Of a stretch of 64,000 nucleotides of DNA, positions 33,394 to 42,476 are shown one piece after another; positions within the stretch are counted from its first letter, which is position 1; every line of letters begins with the position of its first letter. The stretch spans positions 204,551 to 268,550 of the forward strand of contig NZ_LMCP01000034.1 of assembly GCF_001425625.1 (NCBI RefSeq). The letters are read 5' to 3'. A program made the position numbers and the translations under genes. The notes beneath the pieces are model-generated. The model saw nothing but the letters and a program-made list of their open reading frames with translations. It searched no databases and was not told the DNA's origin. The DNA comes from Mesorhizobium sp. Root102. Its GTDB lineage: Bacteria > Pseudomonadota > Alphaproteobacteria > Rhizobiales > Rhizobiaceae.

Positions 33394-34386
33394 TTAAGAA
33401 CTGACTGACGCAGGCCGATTATGGCTCCGTCGGTGCCGCTTGCGATAGTCGCCGGGGCTCACGCCTATGATCCGGGTAAACACTTTGCGGAACGAAGCCG
33501 GATCGACATAGCCTACGTCGAAGGCAATCTGGCTGACGTTTACGGTTGTTCCCTCAAGCTTTTCTCGCGCCGCGTCGACCCTGAGGCGCTGGCTGTACTC
33601 GTTGGGTCGAAACCCTGTGGCTTTGTGGAAACGGCGGACGAACGTGCGCATTTCCAAGTGAGCCCAGCCCGCCATGTCGCTGATGCTGACACCATGCGGG
33701 CCTTGCAGATGAAGCCGGTCCTGCGCGAGCGAGACGGCCAGGTCGCCGTGATTCAGTTCAGGTGAGAAAATCCTGTACAGGCGCTGTTGGCGACCTGGCG
33801 GATCAATCATCATGTAGCGTGCCGTCTCCAACATCGCCGCTCGCCCAAGAAGCCGATCAACGACGATGAGGGCAAGGTCCGCCCAGGCCAACATGCCACC
33901 GCCGGTGATCAGATCGCCGTCATCGATGATCAACTGATCGGCATCGACGTCGATACTCGGAAAGCTGTGTGCCAGTTGCCGTGCGCAAGCCCAGTGCGTG
34001 GTCGCCTGCCTTCCATCGAGCAGACCGGACTGAGCTAGCAGAAAGACGCCGCCACAGGTTGCGGCCACCGTTACGCCAGCGTTGTGGCGGTCGCGCAGCC
34101 ATGCACTGGCGGCCAAGTCCTCCTCCATGCTCTCGACGACGGTGCGGAGCGGCGGCACGATAATGATACTGGGCTCGCCTGTTGCCCCTGACTGGTCGAC
34201 GCGCTCCAGACCGCAGGCGGTTTCAGAAAACAGGCTCACCCGAAACAGCGGCGCGGCGCTTCCTGATCGGACACGCGCAAGCCTTTCGGCGATCTGGAAC
34301 AGATCATTCAGGCCATGGACCACGCTGAGCATAGACAGCTTGCGGACCAGTATCCCGATCTCGGGCAGGTCAGCCGTAACGCTCAT
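33394..34386 (-). CDS. GlxA-like AraC family regulator
   Basis: The 330-residue protein has an N-terminal DJ-1/PfpI-like domain (AGVTVAATCGGVFLLAQ, the nucleophile-elbow region with Cys; then ACARQLAHSFP, DDGDLITGGGMLAWADLALIVVD) and a C-terminal pair of AraC helix-turn-helix motifs (MAGWAHLEMRTFVRRFHKA and NVSQIAFDVGYVDPASFRKVF). The GlxA group senses small metabolites. It is divergent from the hydrolase/MBL/DsrE/SDR cluster that begins at 34501, which is its probable regulon. An upstream GTG at 34401 is possible as start. Confidence 0.9.
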   Translation of the reverse strand: MSVTADLPEIGILVRKLSMLSVVHGLNDLFQIAERLARVRSGSAAPLFRVSLFSETACGLERVDQSGATGEPSIIIVPPLRTVVESMEEDLAASAWLRDRHNAGVTVAATCGGVFLLAQSGLLDGRQATTHWACARQLAHSFPSIDVDADQLIIDDGDLITGGGMLAWADLALIVVDRLLGRAAMLETARYMMIDPPGRQQRLYRIFSPELNHGDLAVSLAQDRLHLQGPHGVSISDMAGWAHLEMRTFVRRFHKATGFRPNEYSQRLRVDAAREKLEGTTVNVSQIAFDVGYVDPASFRKVFTRIIGVSPGDYRKRHRRSHNRPASVSS

Positions 34387-34500
34387 TGTCTCTAATGCCA
34401 CTGCAATTTGTCCGATCTGCCGATCACGCCCGCCCGAGCGATTGTTCTATCTCATCGGATGCCGGCGTTGATGCCGACATCCATCTTTCGGAGCGAGCAC

Positions 34501-35487
34501 ATGCCAACGACCACAAACCAAGAAACCAGCGGGCGCGGAGGCATCTCGCGACGCGACGTGCTTGTCGGGGCGGCCGCCGTCACAGGAATTGCCCTGGCGC
34601 AGCCTGCCTTTGCCGCCACCACCGGAACGGCCAAAATCCCCAACCAAGGAGAGACGACAATGAGCACTATCACAGTCAAGGACGGCACAGAAATCTTTTA
34701 CAAGGCCTGGGGCGAAGGCCAGCCGATCGTATTCCATCACGGCTGGCCGCTTAGCGGCGACGACTGGGATACGCAGATGATATTCTTCTCGGCCAACGGC
34801 TACCGGGTGGTCGCGCATGATCGCCGCGGCCACGGCCGGTCGAGCCCGAGTGCCACAGGCAACGAGATGGACACCTATGCGGCCGACGTCGCCGCGGTCA
34901 CGGAACACCTTGGTCTGCGGGATGCGATCCACGTCGGCCATTCAACCGGCGGCGGCGAATTGATCCGCTATGTCGCTAAGTACGGTAGCGGTGGCCGGGT
35001 CGCCAAGGCAGTGACGATCGGTGCGATCCCGCCGCTGTTCGTCAAGTCGGCAAAGAATCCGAACGGTGTCCCCCCGGAAGTGATCGACGGCATTCGGGCC
35101 GCCGTCGCCGCTGATCGCGCGGGATTCTATCGCGATTTCCCGGCCGGGCCATTCTATGGCTTCAACCGACCCGGCGCGACGCCGTCGCAGGGTGTCATCG
35201 ACAACTGGTTCCGACAGGCGATGGCAGGCGACATCAAGGCCCAGTACGACTGCATCACGGCCTTCAGCGAAAGCGATTTCACCGCAGACCTCAAGTCCAT
35301 CGTGCAGCCCGTGCTGGTTATGCATGGTGAGGACGACCAGGTGGCGCCGATCGACACCACCTCACGCGAAGCGGTCAAGCTCTTGAAGAACGGTACGCTG
35401 AAGACCTATCCCGGATACCCGCACGGGATGGCCACGACGCACGCCGACGTGATCAATCCCGACATCCTCGCCTTCATTCGCAGCTGA
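34501..35487 (+). CDS. Alpha/beta hydrolase (haloperoxidase-like) with Tat signal
   Basis: The 328-residue protein from ATG 34501 has a Tat-type leader (GISRRDVLVGAAAVTGIALA, cleavage near AFA). The rest is a complete non-heme haloperoxidase/arylesterase-type hydrolase: oxyanion HGWP, nucleophile GHSTGGG, acid in HGEDDQVAP, and His in YPGYPHGM. A second in-frame ATG at 34660 is preceded by a strong AAGGAGAG site and would give a 275-residue protein, the usual size of these enzymes without a signal. Both forms may be made. It is first gene of a cluster divergent from the GlxA-like regulator. Confidence 0.88.
   Translation: MPTTTNQETSGRGGISRRDVLVGAAAVTGIALAQPAFAATTGTAKIPNQGETTMSTITVKDGTEIFYKAWGEGQPIVFHHGWPLSGDDWDTQMIFFSANGYRVVAHDRRGHGRSSPSATGNEMDTYAADVAAVTEHLGLRDAIHVGHSTGGGELIRYVAKYGSGGRVAKAVTIGAIPPLFVKSAKNPNGVPPEVIDGIRAAVAADRAGFYRDFPAGPFYGFNRPGATPSQGVIDNWFRQAMAGDIKAQYDCITAFSESDFTADLKSIVQPVLVMHGEDDQVAPIDTTSREAVKLLKNGTLKTYPGYPHGMATTHADVINPDILAFIRS
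34647..34662 (+). promoter_or_regulatory. Internal ribosome-binding site and ATG in the hydrolase gene
   Basis: AAGGAGAG lies 7 bases before the in-frame ATG at 34660. Starting here removes the whole export signal and leaves a full-length catalytic domain (MSTITVKDGTEIFYKAW). Confidence 0.6.
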
Positions 35488-35674
35488 GCCGCAACGCGGG
35501 CGGGAATGCTTCCCGCCCGCGTTCCCACGCATCGGTCAGTCGGGGCGCCACCTTCAAGTGGCCGCGCCGTGGTGATGCAAAGACACAGTGACCCGGACCG
35601 CAGCGCCAAACGGCCGACCGCAGACGTGGTGCGGCTTTGCACTGCCCAAGCGACAACCAACGAAGGACACTTCC

Positions 35675-36643
35675 ATGGCTTCCACTTCCCGGCATCTCAT
35701 GACCCGTCGCGGCTTCTGCCTGTGCTGCGTTGCCGCGCCCTTCGCCGCCACGGGTGGATGGCTCAGTCCCCGGGAGGCTTACGCCGAGGCCCGCGGGATC
35801 GTCAGTCTGATCAAGGACAGCGCAGCCGCTTCGCCGATCACCACGCATCGTCTGCGCGGTAACATCAGCGTCTTGGAAGGCTCAGGCGGCAACGTCGCAG
35901 TCTTCACCGGCACGGATGGCAAGCTGCTCGTCGACGCCGGCATCGGCGTATCACAACGACAGATGACAAAGGCCCTCGGCGCACTTGGTAGCGAGCCCGT
36001 CACGCACCTGATCAACACGCATTGGCATTTCGATCATGCCGACGGCAATGCGTGGCTTGGCTCCGCCGGCGCTACGATCATCGCGCAGGACAACACCCGC
36101 AAACACCTGTCGCAGGTCCAGCGGGTCGAGGACTGGGACTACAATTTTCTCGCCCTTCCGCCGGACGGGCTGCCAAGCGAGGTGTTCGCCAAGACCCGTG
36201 AGCTGCAGCTCAACGGCGCGTCGATCGCCCTGAAGCACTACGGATCGGCCCACACGGACAGCGACATATCCGTCACCTTTGCGGAAGCGGATATCGTCCA
36301 TGTCGCGGACACTTACTGGAACGGCATTTACCCGTTCATCGACTACTCGACCGGCGGCAGCATCGACGGCATGATCGCGGCATCCGATGCCAATCTCGCG
36401 GCGACGACCGACAAGACGATCATCATCCCTGGCCACGGTCATCCGGTGAGCAACCGCGTCGAGCTTCAGAGCTTCCGCGACATGCTGGTCGCGATCCGAG
36501 ACAACGTCGCAAAGTTGAAGCGCGAGGGACGATCACGGGATGAGGCCGTGTTGGCCAAGCCGACAGCTGCCTTTGATGCAAAATGGGGCCAGTTCGTCAT
36601 CGATCCCGGCTTTTTCACACGCTTGGTCTACCAGGGTGTGTGA
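35675..36643 (+). CDS. Exported MBL-fold metallohydrolase
   Basis: The 322-residue protein from ATG 35675 has a leader with twin Arg (TRRGFCLCCVAAPFAATGGW), suggesting Tat export. The metallo-beta-lactamase fold shows the zinc motif NTHWHFDHADG near residue 120, a second histidine in YGSAHTDSDISV, and IIPGHGHPV near the C-terminus. Substrate may be a cyclic or ester bond, which the sequence does not settle. It follows the hydrolase by about 190 bases, with a plausible ribosome-binding region (CGAAGGACAC). Confidence 0.9.
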   Translation: MASTSRHLMTRRGFCLCCVAAPFAATGGWLSPREAYAEARGIVSLIKDSAAASPITTHRLRGNISVLEGSGGNVAVFTGTDGKLLVDAGIGVSQRQMTKALGALGSEPVTHLINTHWHFDHADGNAWLGSAGATIIAQDNTRKHLSQVQRVEDWDYNFLALPPDGLPSEVFAKTRELQLNGASIALKHYGSAHTDSDISVTFAEADIVHVADTYWNGIYPFIDYSTGGSIDGMIAASDANLAATTDKTIIIPGHGHPVSNRVELQSFRDMLVAIRDNVAKLKREGRSRDEAVLAKPTAAFDAKWGQFVIDPGFFTRLVYQGV

Positions 36644-36715
36644 GCCTGGCAGACGCGCGCGCGCCGACGATCACAGTGCACACAGCGGGCACATCGCTCC
36701 CACAAGGATTACCTC

Positions 36716-37153
36716 ATGAACACGTCCATACGCACACTTCATATAGACATTCCTGTCGTGCTCGCCGAGGTGAAAATGGTCTTCAGCATCAGCGCGCTCG
36801 CCTTCGAAGGCGACTTGCCGGCTTCGTTGTTCCATCTGCAACTGGTCGTCGACGATGTTGCGGATTGGGGTGCGCAATCGGATCTGGTCGCCGTCTTTCA
36901 CACCAACGCCGGCCATGTCATGCTCCACGACAAGGCCTATGACGGAAACCGGAACATCACCACCGGCAACCCCTACAAGGGTCTTGTGGCTGATCTGGTG
37001 AAGCGCGGTGTCAGGGTTGAACTGTGCGGCGCTACAGCAAAGGCCCATGGCTGGGTCAACGCCGACCTGCTGCCCGACATCAAGGTCAATACCGACGCCA
37101 TGGCCCGCACCGCGCAACTCGTGCAGCAAGGGTTCGTCAAGATTTCCGAATGA
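36716..37153 (+). CDS. DsrE/DsrF-like family protein
   Basis: The 145-residue protein has the small alpha/beta pattern of DsrE-type sulfur-relay proteins: KMVFSISALAFEGDLPASLF, LVAVFHTNAGHVMLHDKAY, and a C-terminal segment with a single Cys, RGVRVELCGATAKAHGW, in the position of the reactive cysteine. It is cytoplasmic. It follows the MBL gene by about 70 bases, in the GlxA-linked cluster. Related proteins are often found beside MBL-fold or rhodanese-type genes. Confidence 0.75.
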   Translation: MNTSIRTLHIDIPVVLAEVKMVFSISALAFEGDLPASLFHLQLVVDDVADWGAQSDLVAVFHTNAGHVMLHDKAYDGNRNITTGNPYKGLVADLVKRGVRVELCGATAKAHGWVNADLLPDIKVNTDAMARTAQLVQQGFVKISE

Positions 37154-37354
37154 TGCCAGGGGGCGGTCGGGACGATCCCCGCCTCGACGGCCTGCGGCAT
37201 TTCAGGGACGTCGGCTGACGTTCGTTGCGCCAAGCGCCGTCACGGATCGGTGCCAACGCTGCGCGGCCGTTCGATTAAGAGAGGGCGAGCGGCTCAACAT
37301 TCGTCTGAGCCGCTATCCCGAAACCATTCCCATAACCAACATCAGGAGCCAAGC

Positions 37355-38182
37355 GTGGCAAAAACAGTTCTCATCACCGGTTGTTCCTCAGGCTTCGGGC
37401 GGGCGTCCGCCCGAATGTTCGGCGGGCGCGGCTGGAATGTCGTCGCCACCATGCGCGATACCGCCGACGCCGGCGACCTGGCAGACAATAATGCAATCCT
37501 GGTGACCCGCCTCGACGTGGCAGATCAAAGTTCCATTGATCCGGCGATCGCCGCCGGTATTCATCGGTTCGGTGTTGTCGATGCTGTCGTCAACAATGCC
37601 GGATATGGGCTGTTCTCGATCTTCGAGGGAACGACGCGCGCAGCGATACAGCGTCAGTTTGACGTCAACCTGTTTGGGATGATGGACGTCACGCGCGCGA
37701 TCCTGCCGCATTTCCGCAGCAACGGAGAAGGTACGATCATCAATGTAAGCTCTGGCGCCGGTGTTTTCGGAGCCCCGATGGCATCGATCTACAGCGCCTC
37801 CAAGTTTGCGGTGGAGGGCTTTTCGGAGGCGCTCTGGTATGAACTGGCGGCGCTCGGCATAAAGGTCAAGCTCATCGAGCCGGGCGGCGCACCTGGTACA
37901 GGCTTTATGGTGCGATCCGGCGCGGAGGGCAGTAATGTGCCGATCGATTTCGACTACTCCCCTTTTCTTGAACATATATCCCGGGTCTATGGGAGCATGG
38001 CGGGCGGTGCCGATCCTGATGCAGTCCTAGAGGTGGCAGCCGCCATCTTCGAAGCGGCCACCGACGGAACGGATCGTCTGCGTTACATCCCCACGTCCGA
38101 CGTCCAGCCCATCTTCAACGCTCGCCGCCACACGTCCGAAGAGCAGTATCAAACCCTCGTTCGCAGCCTTTTCGCCATGTAA
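37355..38182 (+). CDS. SDR family oxidoreductase
   Basis: The 275-residue protein begins at GTG 37355 with AGGAG close upstream (VAKTVLITGCSSGFG). It has NNAGYGLFSIFEG and active-site YSASKFAVEGFSEALWYE. The C-terminal segment with the motif FEAATDGTDRLRYIPTSD is typical of the SDR group that includes retinol dehydrogenase-like and carbonyl-reducing members. It is the last intact gene of the 34.5-38.2 kb cluster. Confidence 0.9.
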   Translation: MAKTVLITGCSSGFGRASARMFGGRGWNVVATMRDTADAGDLADNNAILVTRLDVADQSSIDPAIAAGIHRFGVVDAVVNNAGYGLFSIFEGTTRAAIQRQFDVNLFGMMDVTRAILPHFRSNGEGTIINVSSGAGVFGAPMASIYSASKFAVEGFSEALWYELAALGIKVKLIEPGGAPGTGFMVRSGAEGSNVPIDFDYSPFLEHISRVYGSMAGGADPDAVLEVAAAIFEAATDGTDRLRYIPTSDVQPIFNARRHTSEEQYQTLVRSLFAM

Positions 38183-38202
38183 GAAAGTCAGGTAAAATCA
38201 AA

Positions 38203-38436
38203 ATGATCACAGCGCTCTCGGTTGAGTGGACGCTGTCCGAGTATGGTACGGGCGCGCTCCTCGCCAACACGGGCGCGCTCTATCTCGAAGACTGCAACGT
38301 GCCTGCCAATAATGCCGGCGATGCAAGGCGAAAAGTGGCGATATCCATAGTCGGTCACTCCAATCAGTCGTGGAGTTGGTTGTCTCTCATTGACGACTCC
38401 GGTTTCGGTCGACGGCAGTCGGCTTTCAATCGCTAA
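38203..38436 (+). pseudogene. Short SDR remnant
   Basis: The frame includes LLANTGALYLEDCNVPANN, which resembles the LANRGGLYLEDC region near the C-terminus of an extended SDR (protochlorophyllide reductase-like). The rest of such a gene is missing and the frame loses similarity at about 38320. It directly follows the complete SDR. The next 300 bases, to minC, hold no gene apart from a CtrA-type site. Confidence 0.4.
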
Positions 38437-38680
38437 CCTGTCGTGCCTGCCCGCTTACGTCCAGTGCGACAGCCCGTGTGTGGGTATGAGTACGCTGACT
38501 GGGCATTTTGCCCGAATGTACCGATTCAGGATGGCAGCTTACCGGGAAGTGACACCTGGTACCGGACTATCGGGATTCGGCCCATATCAAGACATTCAGG
38601 GTATCGCCGGGTTCCTGTCGCAACTGGTGTTTAGTGGACCTTCAAATCTCTCGAACGGCTGCCAAGTTGCCCACCCCTCA

Positions 38681-38695
38681 TTAACCATTCGTTAA
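38681..38695 (+). promoter_or_regulatory. CtrA-type binding site upstream of minC
   Basis: TTAA-CCATTCG-TTAA matches the full CtrA consensus (TTAA-N7-TTAA). It lies about 46 bases upstream of the minC start. In Sinorhizobium, CtrA is reported to control min genes, so a cell-cycle link is well founded as a hypothesis. Confidence 0.75.
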
Positions 38696-38740
38696 CCATT
38701 CCCTCGCTAGCGTTTACCTCTCAGTAAGGATTCGCCAGCC

Positions 38741-39550
38741 GTGACCTTTGCCGCTCCCCTCGAGGCCAAATCCATTCGCTTTCGCGCCCGTTCTTTCGTC
38801 GCCTTCACGCTGACGCCGGAGGCGCCCTTGGACGTGTGGCTTGAGGGGCTCGATCACTGGATCGGCAACTCGCCGGGCTATTTTGCCGGCCGCCCGGTGG
38901 TGCTTGATCTCAACACCTTGAAGCCCGATGTCGCCGCGATCGAATCGCTGGTCGATGTGCTTGGCCATCGCGGCATCCGCATCTACGCCATCGAGCTCGA
39001 CGGCCACACCGCGCTCGAGCCCAACCTGCCGCCGGTGCTGGTCGGCGCCAAGGAGGCGACGACGGATGGCCTGCTGCCCGGCCGCAAGGCGCGGGATTCG
39101 GGCACATCAGAGGGCAAGGCCGAGGGCCGGGCGCCTGGAGCCATCGCGGCCAATGTCGGCGAAGGCAAGGCTGGCGCAAGCAAGGTGGACGAAAGCGAGC
39201 CGCAGGTTGCGCCGGAAGCTTCGGGCACGCTGATGATCAAGGCGCCGATCCGCTCCGGCCAGGCGATCGTGCATCCGCATGGCGATGTCATCGTGCTGGG
39301 CTCGGTCGCGTCCGGTTCGGAGATCATCGCGGCGGGTTCGATCCATGTCTACGGCACGCTGCGCGGGCGCGCTTCGGCGGGTGCGCTGGGCAACAAGGGC
39401 GCGCGCATCTTCTGCCGCAAGAACGAGGCGGAGCTTCTGGCGGTCGACGGCTGGTATGTGACCGCCGAGGAGATGGAAGGTGTTTCGCGCGGCAAGCCGG
39501 TGCAGGCGTTTCTCGACGGCGAGAGCCTGCGGGTTTCGCCGCTGAGCTGA
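38741..39550 (+). CDS. minC: Septum site-determining protein MinC
   Basis: The 269-residue protein starts at GTG 38741 with AAGGA about 10 bases upstream. The N-terminal inhibitory domain (SIRFRARSFVAFTLTPEAPLD) is followed by an Ala/Gly-rich linker and the C-terminal beta-helix (IVHPHGDVIVLGSVASGSEI, then GSIHVYGTLRGRASAG). MinC inhibits FtsZ at the poles and is recruited by MinD. It leads the minCDE operon. The CtrA site upstream suggests cell-cycle timing. Confidence 0.95.
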   Translation: MTFAAPLEAKSIRFRARSFVAFTLTPEAPLDVWLEGLDHWIGNSPGYFAGRPVVLDLNTLKPDVAAIESLVDVLGHRGIRIYAIELDGHTALEPNLPPVLVGAKEATTDGLLPGRKARDSGTSEGKAEGRAPGAIAANVGEGKAGASKVDESEPQVAPEASGTLMIKAPIRSGQAIVHPHGDVIVLGSVASGSEIIAAGSIHVYGTLRGRASAGALGNKGARIFCRKNEAELLAVDGWYVTAEEMEGVSRGKPVQAFLDGESLRVSPLS

Positions 39551-39625
39551 CATTGGTTTCGATATTTGGGCGGCCGAGGGCCGCCCGGCCAAGAACAACA
39601 AATGAACAACAACGGAGGCTTTTCA

Positions 39626-40441
39626 ATGGGCAAGGTAGTGGTGGTCACCTCGGGCAAGGGGGGCGTCGGCAAGACGACCTCGACGGCGGCCCTTGGGGCT
39701 GCGGTCGCCAAGACCGGCAAGAAGGTGGCGCTTGTCGATTTCGACGTCGGCCTGCGCAACCTCGACCTGATCATGGGCGCCGAGCGGCGCGTGGTGTTCG
39801 ACCTCGTCAACGTCATCCAGGGCTCGGCGAAACTCTCGCAGGCGCTGATCCGCGACAAGCGGGTCGACACGCTGTTCCTGCTGCCGGCCTCGCAGACGCG
39901 CGACAAGGATGCACTGACCGAGGAGGGCGTCGGCGAAGTCATCGACAAGCTGCGCTCGGTGTTCGACTACGTGTTCTGCGACAGCCCGGCCGGCATCGAG
40001 CGCGGCGCGCAGCTCGCCATGCGCTTTGCCGACGAGGCGGTCATCGTCACCAATCCGGAAGTGAGCTCCGTGCGCGATTCCGATCGCATCATCGGCCTGC
40101 TCGACGCCCGCACCATGAAGGCGGAGCAGGGCGAGCAGATCGCCAAGCATGTGCTGGTCACGCGCTATGACGCGGCGCGCGCATCGCGCGGCGAGATGCT
40201 GTCCATCGACGACGTGCTGGAAATCCTGTCGGTGCCGCTGCTCGGCATCATCCCCGAGAGCCAGGATGTGCTGCGCGCCTCCAATCTCGGCTCGCCGGTG
40301 ACGCTGTCGGAGCCGCTCAACGCTGCCGCGCGCGCCTATCTCGACGCCGCCAGGCGGCTCGAGGGCGAGGAATTGCCTGTCATCGTGCCCTTCGAACGCA
40401 AGGGCTTCCTCGATCGTCTTTTGGGAAGGAGGGCGGCATGA
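39626..40441 (+). CDS. minD: Septum site-determining ATPase MinD
   Basis: The 271-residue deviant Walker ATPase has the motif SGKGGVGKTTSTAA with the signature Lys, then ALVDFDVGLRNLDLIMG. The C-terminal amphipathic helix (EGEELPVIVPFERKGFLDRL) binds membrane. ATP-bound MinD recruits MinC and is turned over by MinE. ATG 39626 is preferred: MGKVVVVTSGKGG is the conserved N-terminus, with GGAGG upstream. The 3' end overlaps minE by 4 bases. Confidence 0.97.
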   Translation: MGKVVVVTSGKGGVGKTTSTAALGAAVAKTGKKVALVDFDVGLRNLDLIMGAERRVVFDLVNVIQGSAKLSQALIRDKRVDTLFLLPASQTRDKDALTEEGVGEVIDKLRSVFDYVFCDSPAGIERGAQLAMRFADEAVIVTNPEVSSVRDSDRIIGLLDARTMKAEQGEQIAKHVLVTRYDAARASRGEMLSIDDVLEILSVPLLGIIPESQDVLRASNLGSPVTLSEPLNAAARAYLDAARRLEGEELPVIVPFERKGFLDRLLGRRAA

Positions 40442-40710
40442 GCCTGCTCGACATCTTCAAGCGGCGCTCCAGCGCGCCGGTGGCGCGCGAGCGGCTGCAA
40501 GTGCTGCTCGCCTATGAGCGCCGCAACCGCAGCCAGCCCGACCTCGTCTCCATCCTGCGCGAGGAGATCATGGCCGTCATCGCCAAGCATGTGCAGATCG
40601 ACCAGGATTACCTGCAGGTCTCGATGGACCGCGGCGAGACCATGTCGACGCTGGAAATCGACATCCAGATCCCCAACAAGAGCGCCGTGCCGCTGGCCAT
40701 GGCGGGGTGA
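40438..40710 (+). CDS. minE: Cell division topological factor MinE
   Basis: The 90-residue protein has the MinD-stimulating region (SLLDIFKRRSSAPVARERLQ) and the topological specificity domain (LEIDIQIPNKSA at the end). The start ATG overlaps the minD stop (ATGA), so the two are translationally coupled. Together minCDE makes the Min oscillator that keeps division at midcell. Confidence 0.96.
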   Translation: MSLLDIFKRRSSAPVARERLQVLLAYERRNRSQPDLVSILREEIMAVIAKHVQIDQDYLQVSMDRGETMSTLEIDIQIPNKSAVPLAMAG

Positions 40711-40715
40711 CTTCT

Positions 40716-40771
40716 TACCCTCCCCCTTGTGGGGAGGGCCAATCCGCAGAGCGGATCGGGGTGAGGGCAGC
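40716..40771. repeat. Double-hairpin intergenic repeat after minE
   Basis: CCCTCCCC..GGGGAGGG is followed by ATCCGC-AGA-GCGGAT and then GGGGTGAGGG. This short double hairpin differs from the larger palindromic repeat and is widespread in Rhizobiales intergenic DNA as far as I know. It may stabilise or terminate the min transcript. Confidence 0.65.
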
Positions 40772-40982
40772 GCCGCGCCAGAAGACTTGGATTCCTCTCC
40801 CCTACTTCCGAGGGGCGAGAACAGGCTTTCCACGGGTCGCGGCATCGGTTGCTCACCGCATCCACCCCCAAATGTGCCAACCCAACCTCCCCCAACGGAT
40901 AGCTTCCCCTACGCAATCAGTGGATATAAGGGTACATTAGTAATCCGTTAAATTCCCAGGTATTGGTAAGGGGAGTTGGGTC

Positions 40983-42476
40983 ATGAACTTCAGAGGCTTG
41001 ATCAAGCGTGCTGAAGAGGTAGACAAAGCAGTTCAGGACCTGCAGTTTGAGTTGGCGGATCAGGACCTGCAGATCGAATTGGCGGACGCGCTGGGGGCAA
41101 GTCTCGACGCCGAGGATCTGGCTTCGCCAAAGAGCGATGACATCCCGGGTTCCGCCGCAGGACCTGACGACTCGCCAGCCGAGGCCAATGCGGAAGATGG
41201 GGATGGTGCGAAGAATGCAGGCAGTGCCGACGATACGGACAGTTCCGAAACCGCGCCACGGCTGACGCCCCATACCCAGACCCGGCTGGCAGCGTTGAGT
41301 GCCTTTGAAGGGCTCTTCCACGACGCCAGGGATTATCTGGACGAGATCAACGGCAAGCTGTCGGAGATCGCGACCTCGCACCACCTGACGCGCGAGTTCC
41401 TCAACATCCTGCACAACGACATTCTTCGCGCCAACGAGCTGGAGCTTGCCAATGCGGGCCTCGGCGCGGAACAAAGAACGCTGTCGGAAAAGCTGCAGGA
41501 CGCGGTGAGAAAGCTGCGCGAGCGCGAAGGCGCTGTCGAAGCGCTGCAACAGCGCGAGACAAGCCTGGTCCAGGACAGGGAGGCGCTTCGTGCAGCACTT
41601 GCCGCGGTCAGGCTGGAACTCGTGGAGACAGCCAATGCGAGCGCAAAACGCGACGCGGAGTTCGGCGACATCGCCAAGCGGCTGACCGGCAGAACGGTCG
41701 AGGCCAACAGGCGCTTGCGCGAGAGCAAGATGCTGCGCGAAAAGCATGTCAGCCTGTCCATCGAGCTCGACAAGGCGCTGAAGCGGGAATCCCAGGCGCG
41801 CCACAGGCTCGACGAGCTCTCGACGATCCATGCCAGCGAAGCAGCTCGGCTTGCGGACCTGCTGGCCGCGCTCGGCAAGAGCGAGAAAGAGCAGATGCGG
41901 CTGCAGAAGTCGCTCGAGGCCGCGCAGGCGAAGCTGTCGGAAATGAACGAGGCGACCCGCATGACGGAAGGCGACAGGGAAGCCGAGCTGGCTCGCAGCC
42001 AGGCGGAAATGCGCGGGTTGCGTTCGGAGATCGAGGACCTGCGATCGCGACTGGAGCAGTCCTCGAACGAGAACAGCGAGGCCGCCAGCGAAATCGCCAG
42101 GCTCAAGGCTGAATTGAACGACACGTTGGCTGAGAAGAAAATCGCCGACGAAAGATTGTCCGCTCTCACCCATGAGAACGAAAACGACAGGATGAGCCTT
42201 TCGAAAGCGAACGCCGATCTTTCACAGCTCACGCTGCAACAGGCATCGGAACAGATACAGCTCGATGTCCAGAGGCAGGAGTGCGACGACCTCAGGGCCG
42301 AAATCGTGTCATTGAATGCGCGGGTCAAGGAATTGCTGCCCTACGAGCGGCTGCACAAGGCCACCAACGGTAGACCGCGCGATGACGGGGTGGTCGAGAT
42401 AGCGGCGGTGATGGCGAAGAAAGCACGGGCAACGGGCAGGCGACGCATCCGCAGGAATGTCAGCGCCGCTTCGTAG
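40983..42476 (+). CDS. Long coiled-coil protein downstream of minCDE
   Basis: The 497-residue protein is unrecognised. The first 40 residues repeat ELADQDLQIELADALGA, then comes an acidic spacer (about 50-90), and residues about 110-455 form an almost continuous heptad-rich coiled coil (for example LREREGAVEALQQRE and SEIEDLRSRLEQSS). The tail is basic (KKARATGRRRIRRN). There is no signal peptide or membrane helix, so it is cytoplasmic. It resembles bacterial scaffold or crescentin-type coiled-coil proteins in composition but not in any motif I can name. It follows minE on the same strand by 270 bases and may have its own promoter in the AT-rich 40900-40980 segment. Confidence 0.75.
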   Translation: MNFRGLIKRAEEVDKAVQDLQFELADQDLQIELADALGASLDAEDLASPKSDDIPGSAAGPDDSPAEANAEDGDGAKNAGSADDTDSSETAPRLTPHTQTRLAALSAFEGLFHDARDYLDEINGKLSEIATSHHLTREFLNILHNDILRANELELANAGLGAEQRTLSEKLQDAVRKLREREGAVEALQQRETSLVQDREALRAALAAVRLELVETANASAKRDAEFGDIAKRLTGRTVEANRRLRESKMLREKHVSLSIELDKALKRESQARHRLDELSTIHASEAARLADLLAALGKSEKEQMRLQKSLEAAQAKLSEMNEATRMTEGDREAELARSQAEMRGLRSEIEDLRSRLEQSSNENSEAASEIARLKAELNDTLAEKKIADERLSALTHENENDRMSLSKANADLSQLTLQQASEQIQLDVQRQECDDLRAEIVSLNARVKELLPYERLHKATNGRPRDDGVVEIAAVMAKKARATGRRRIRRNVSAAS

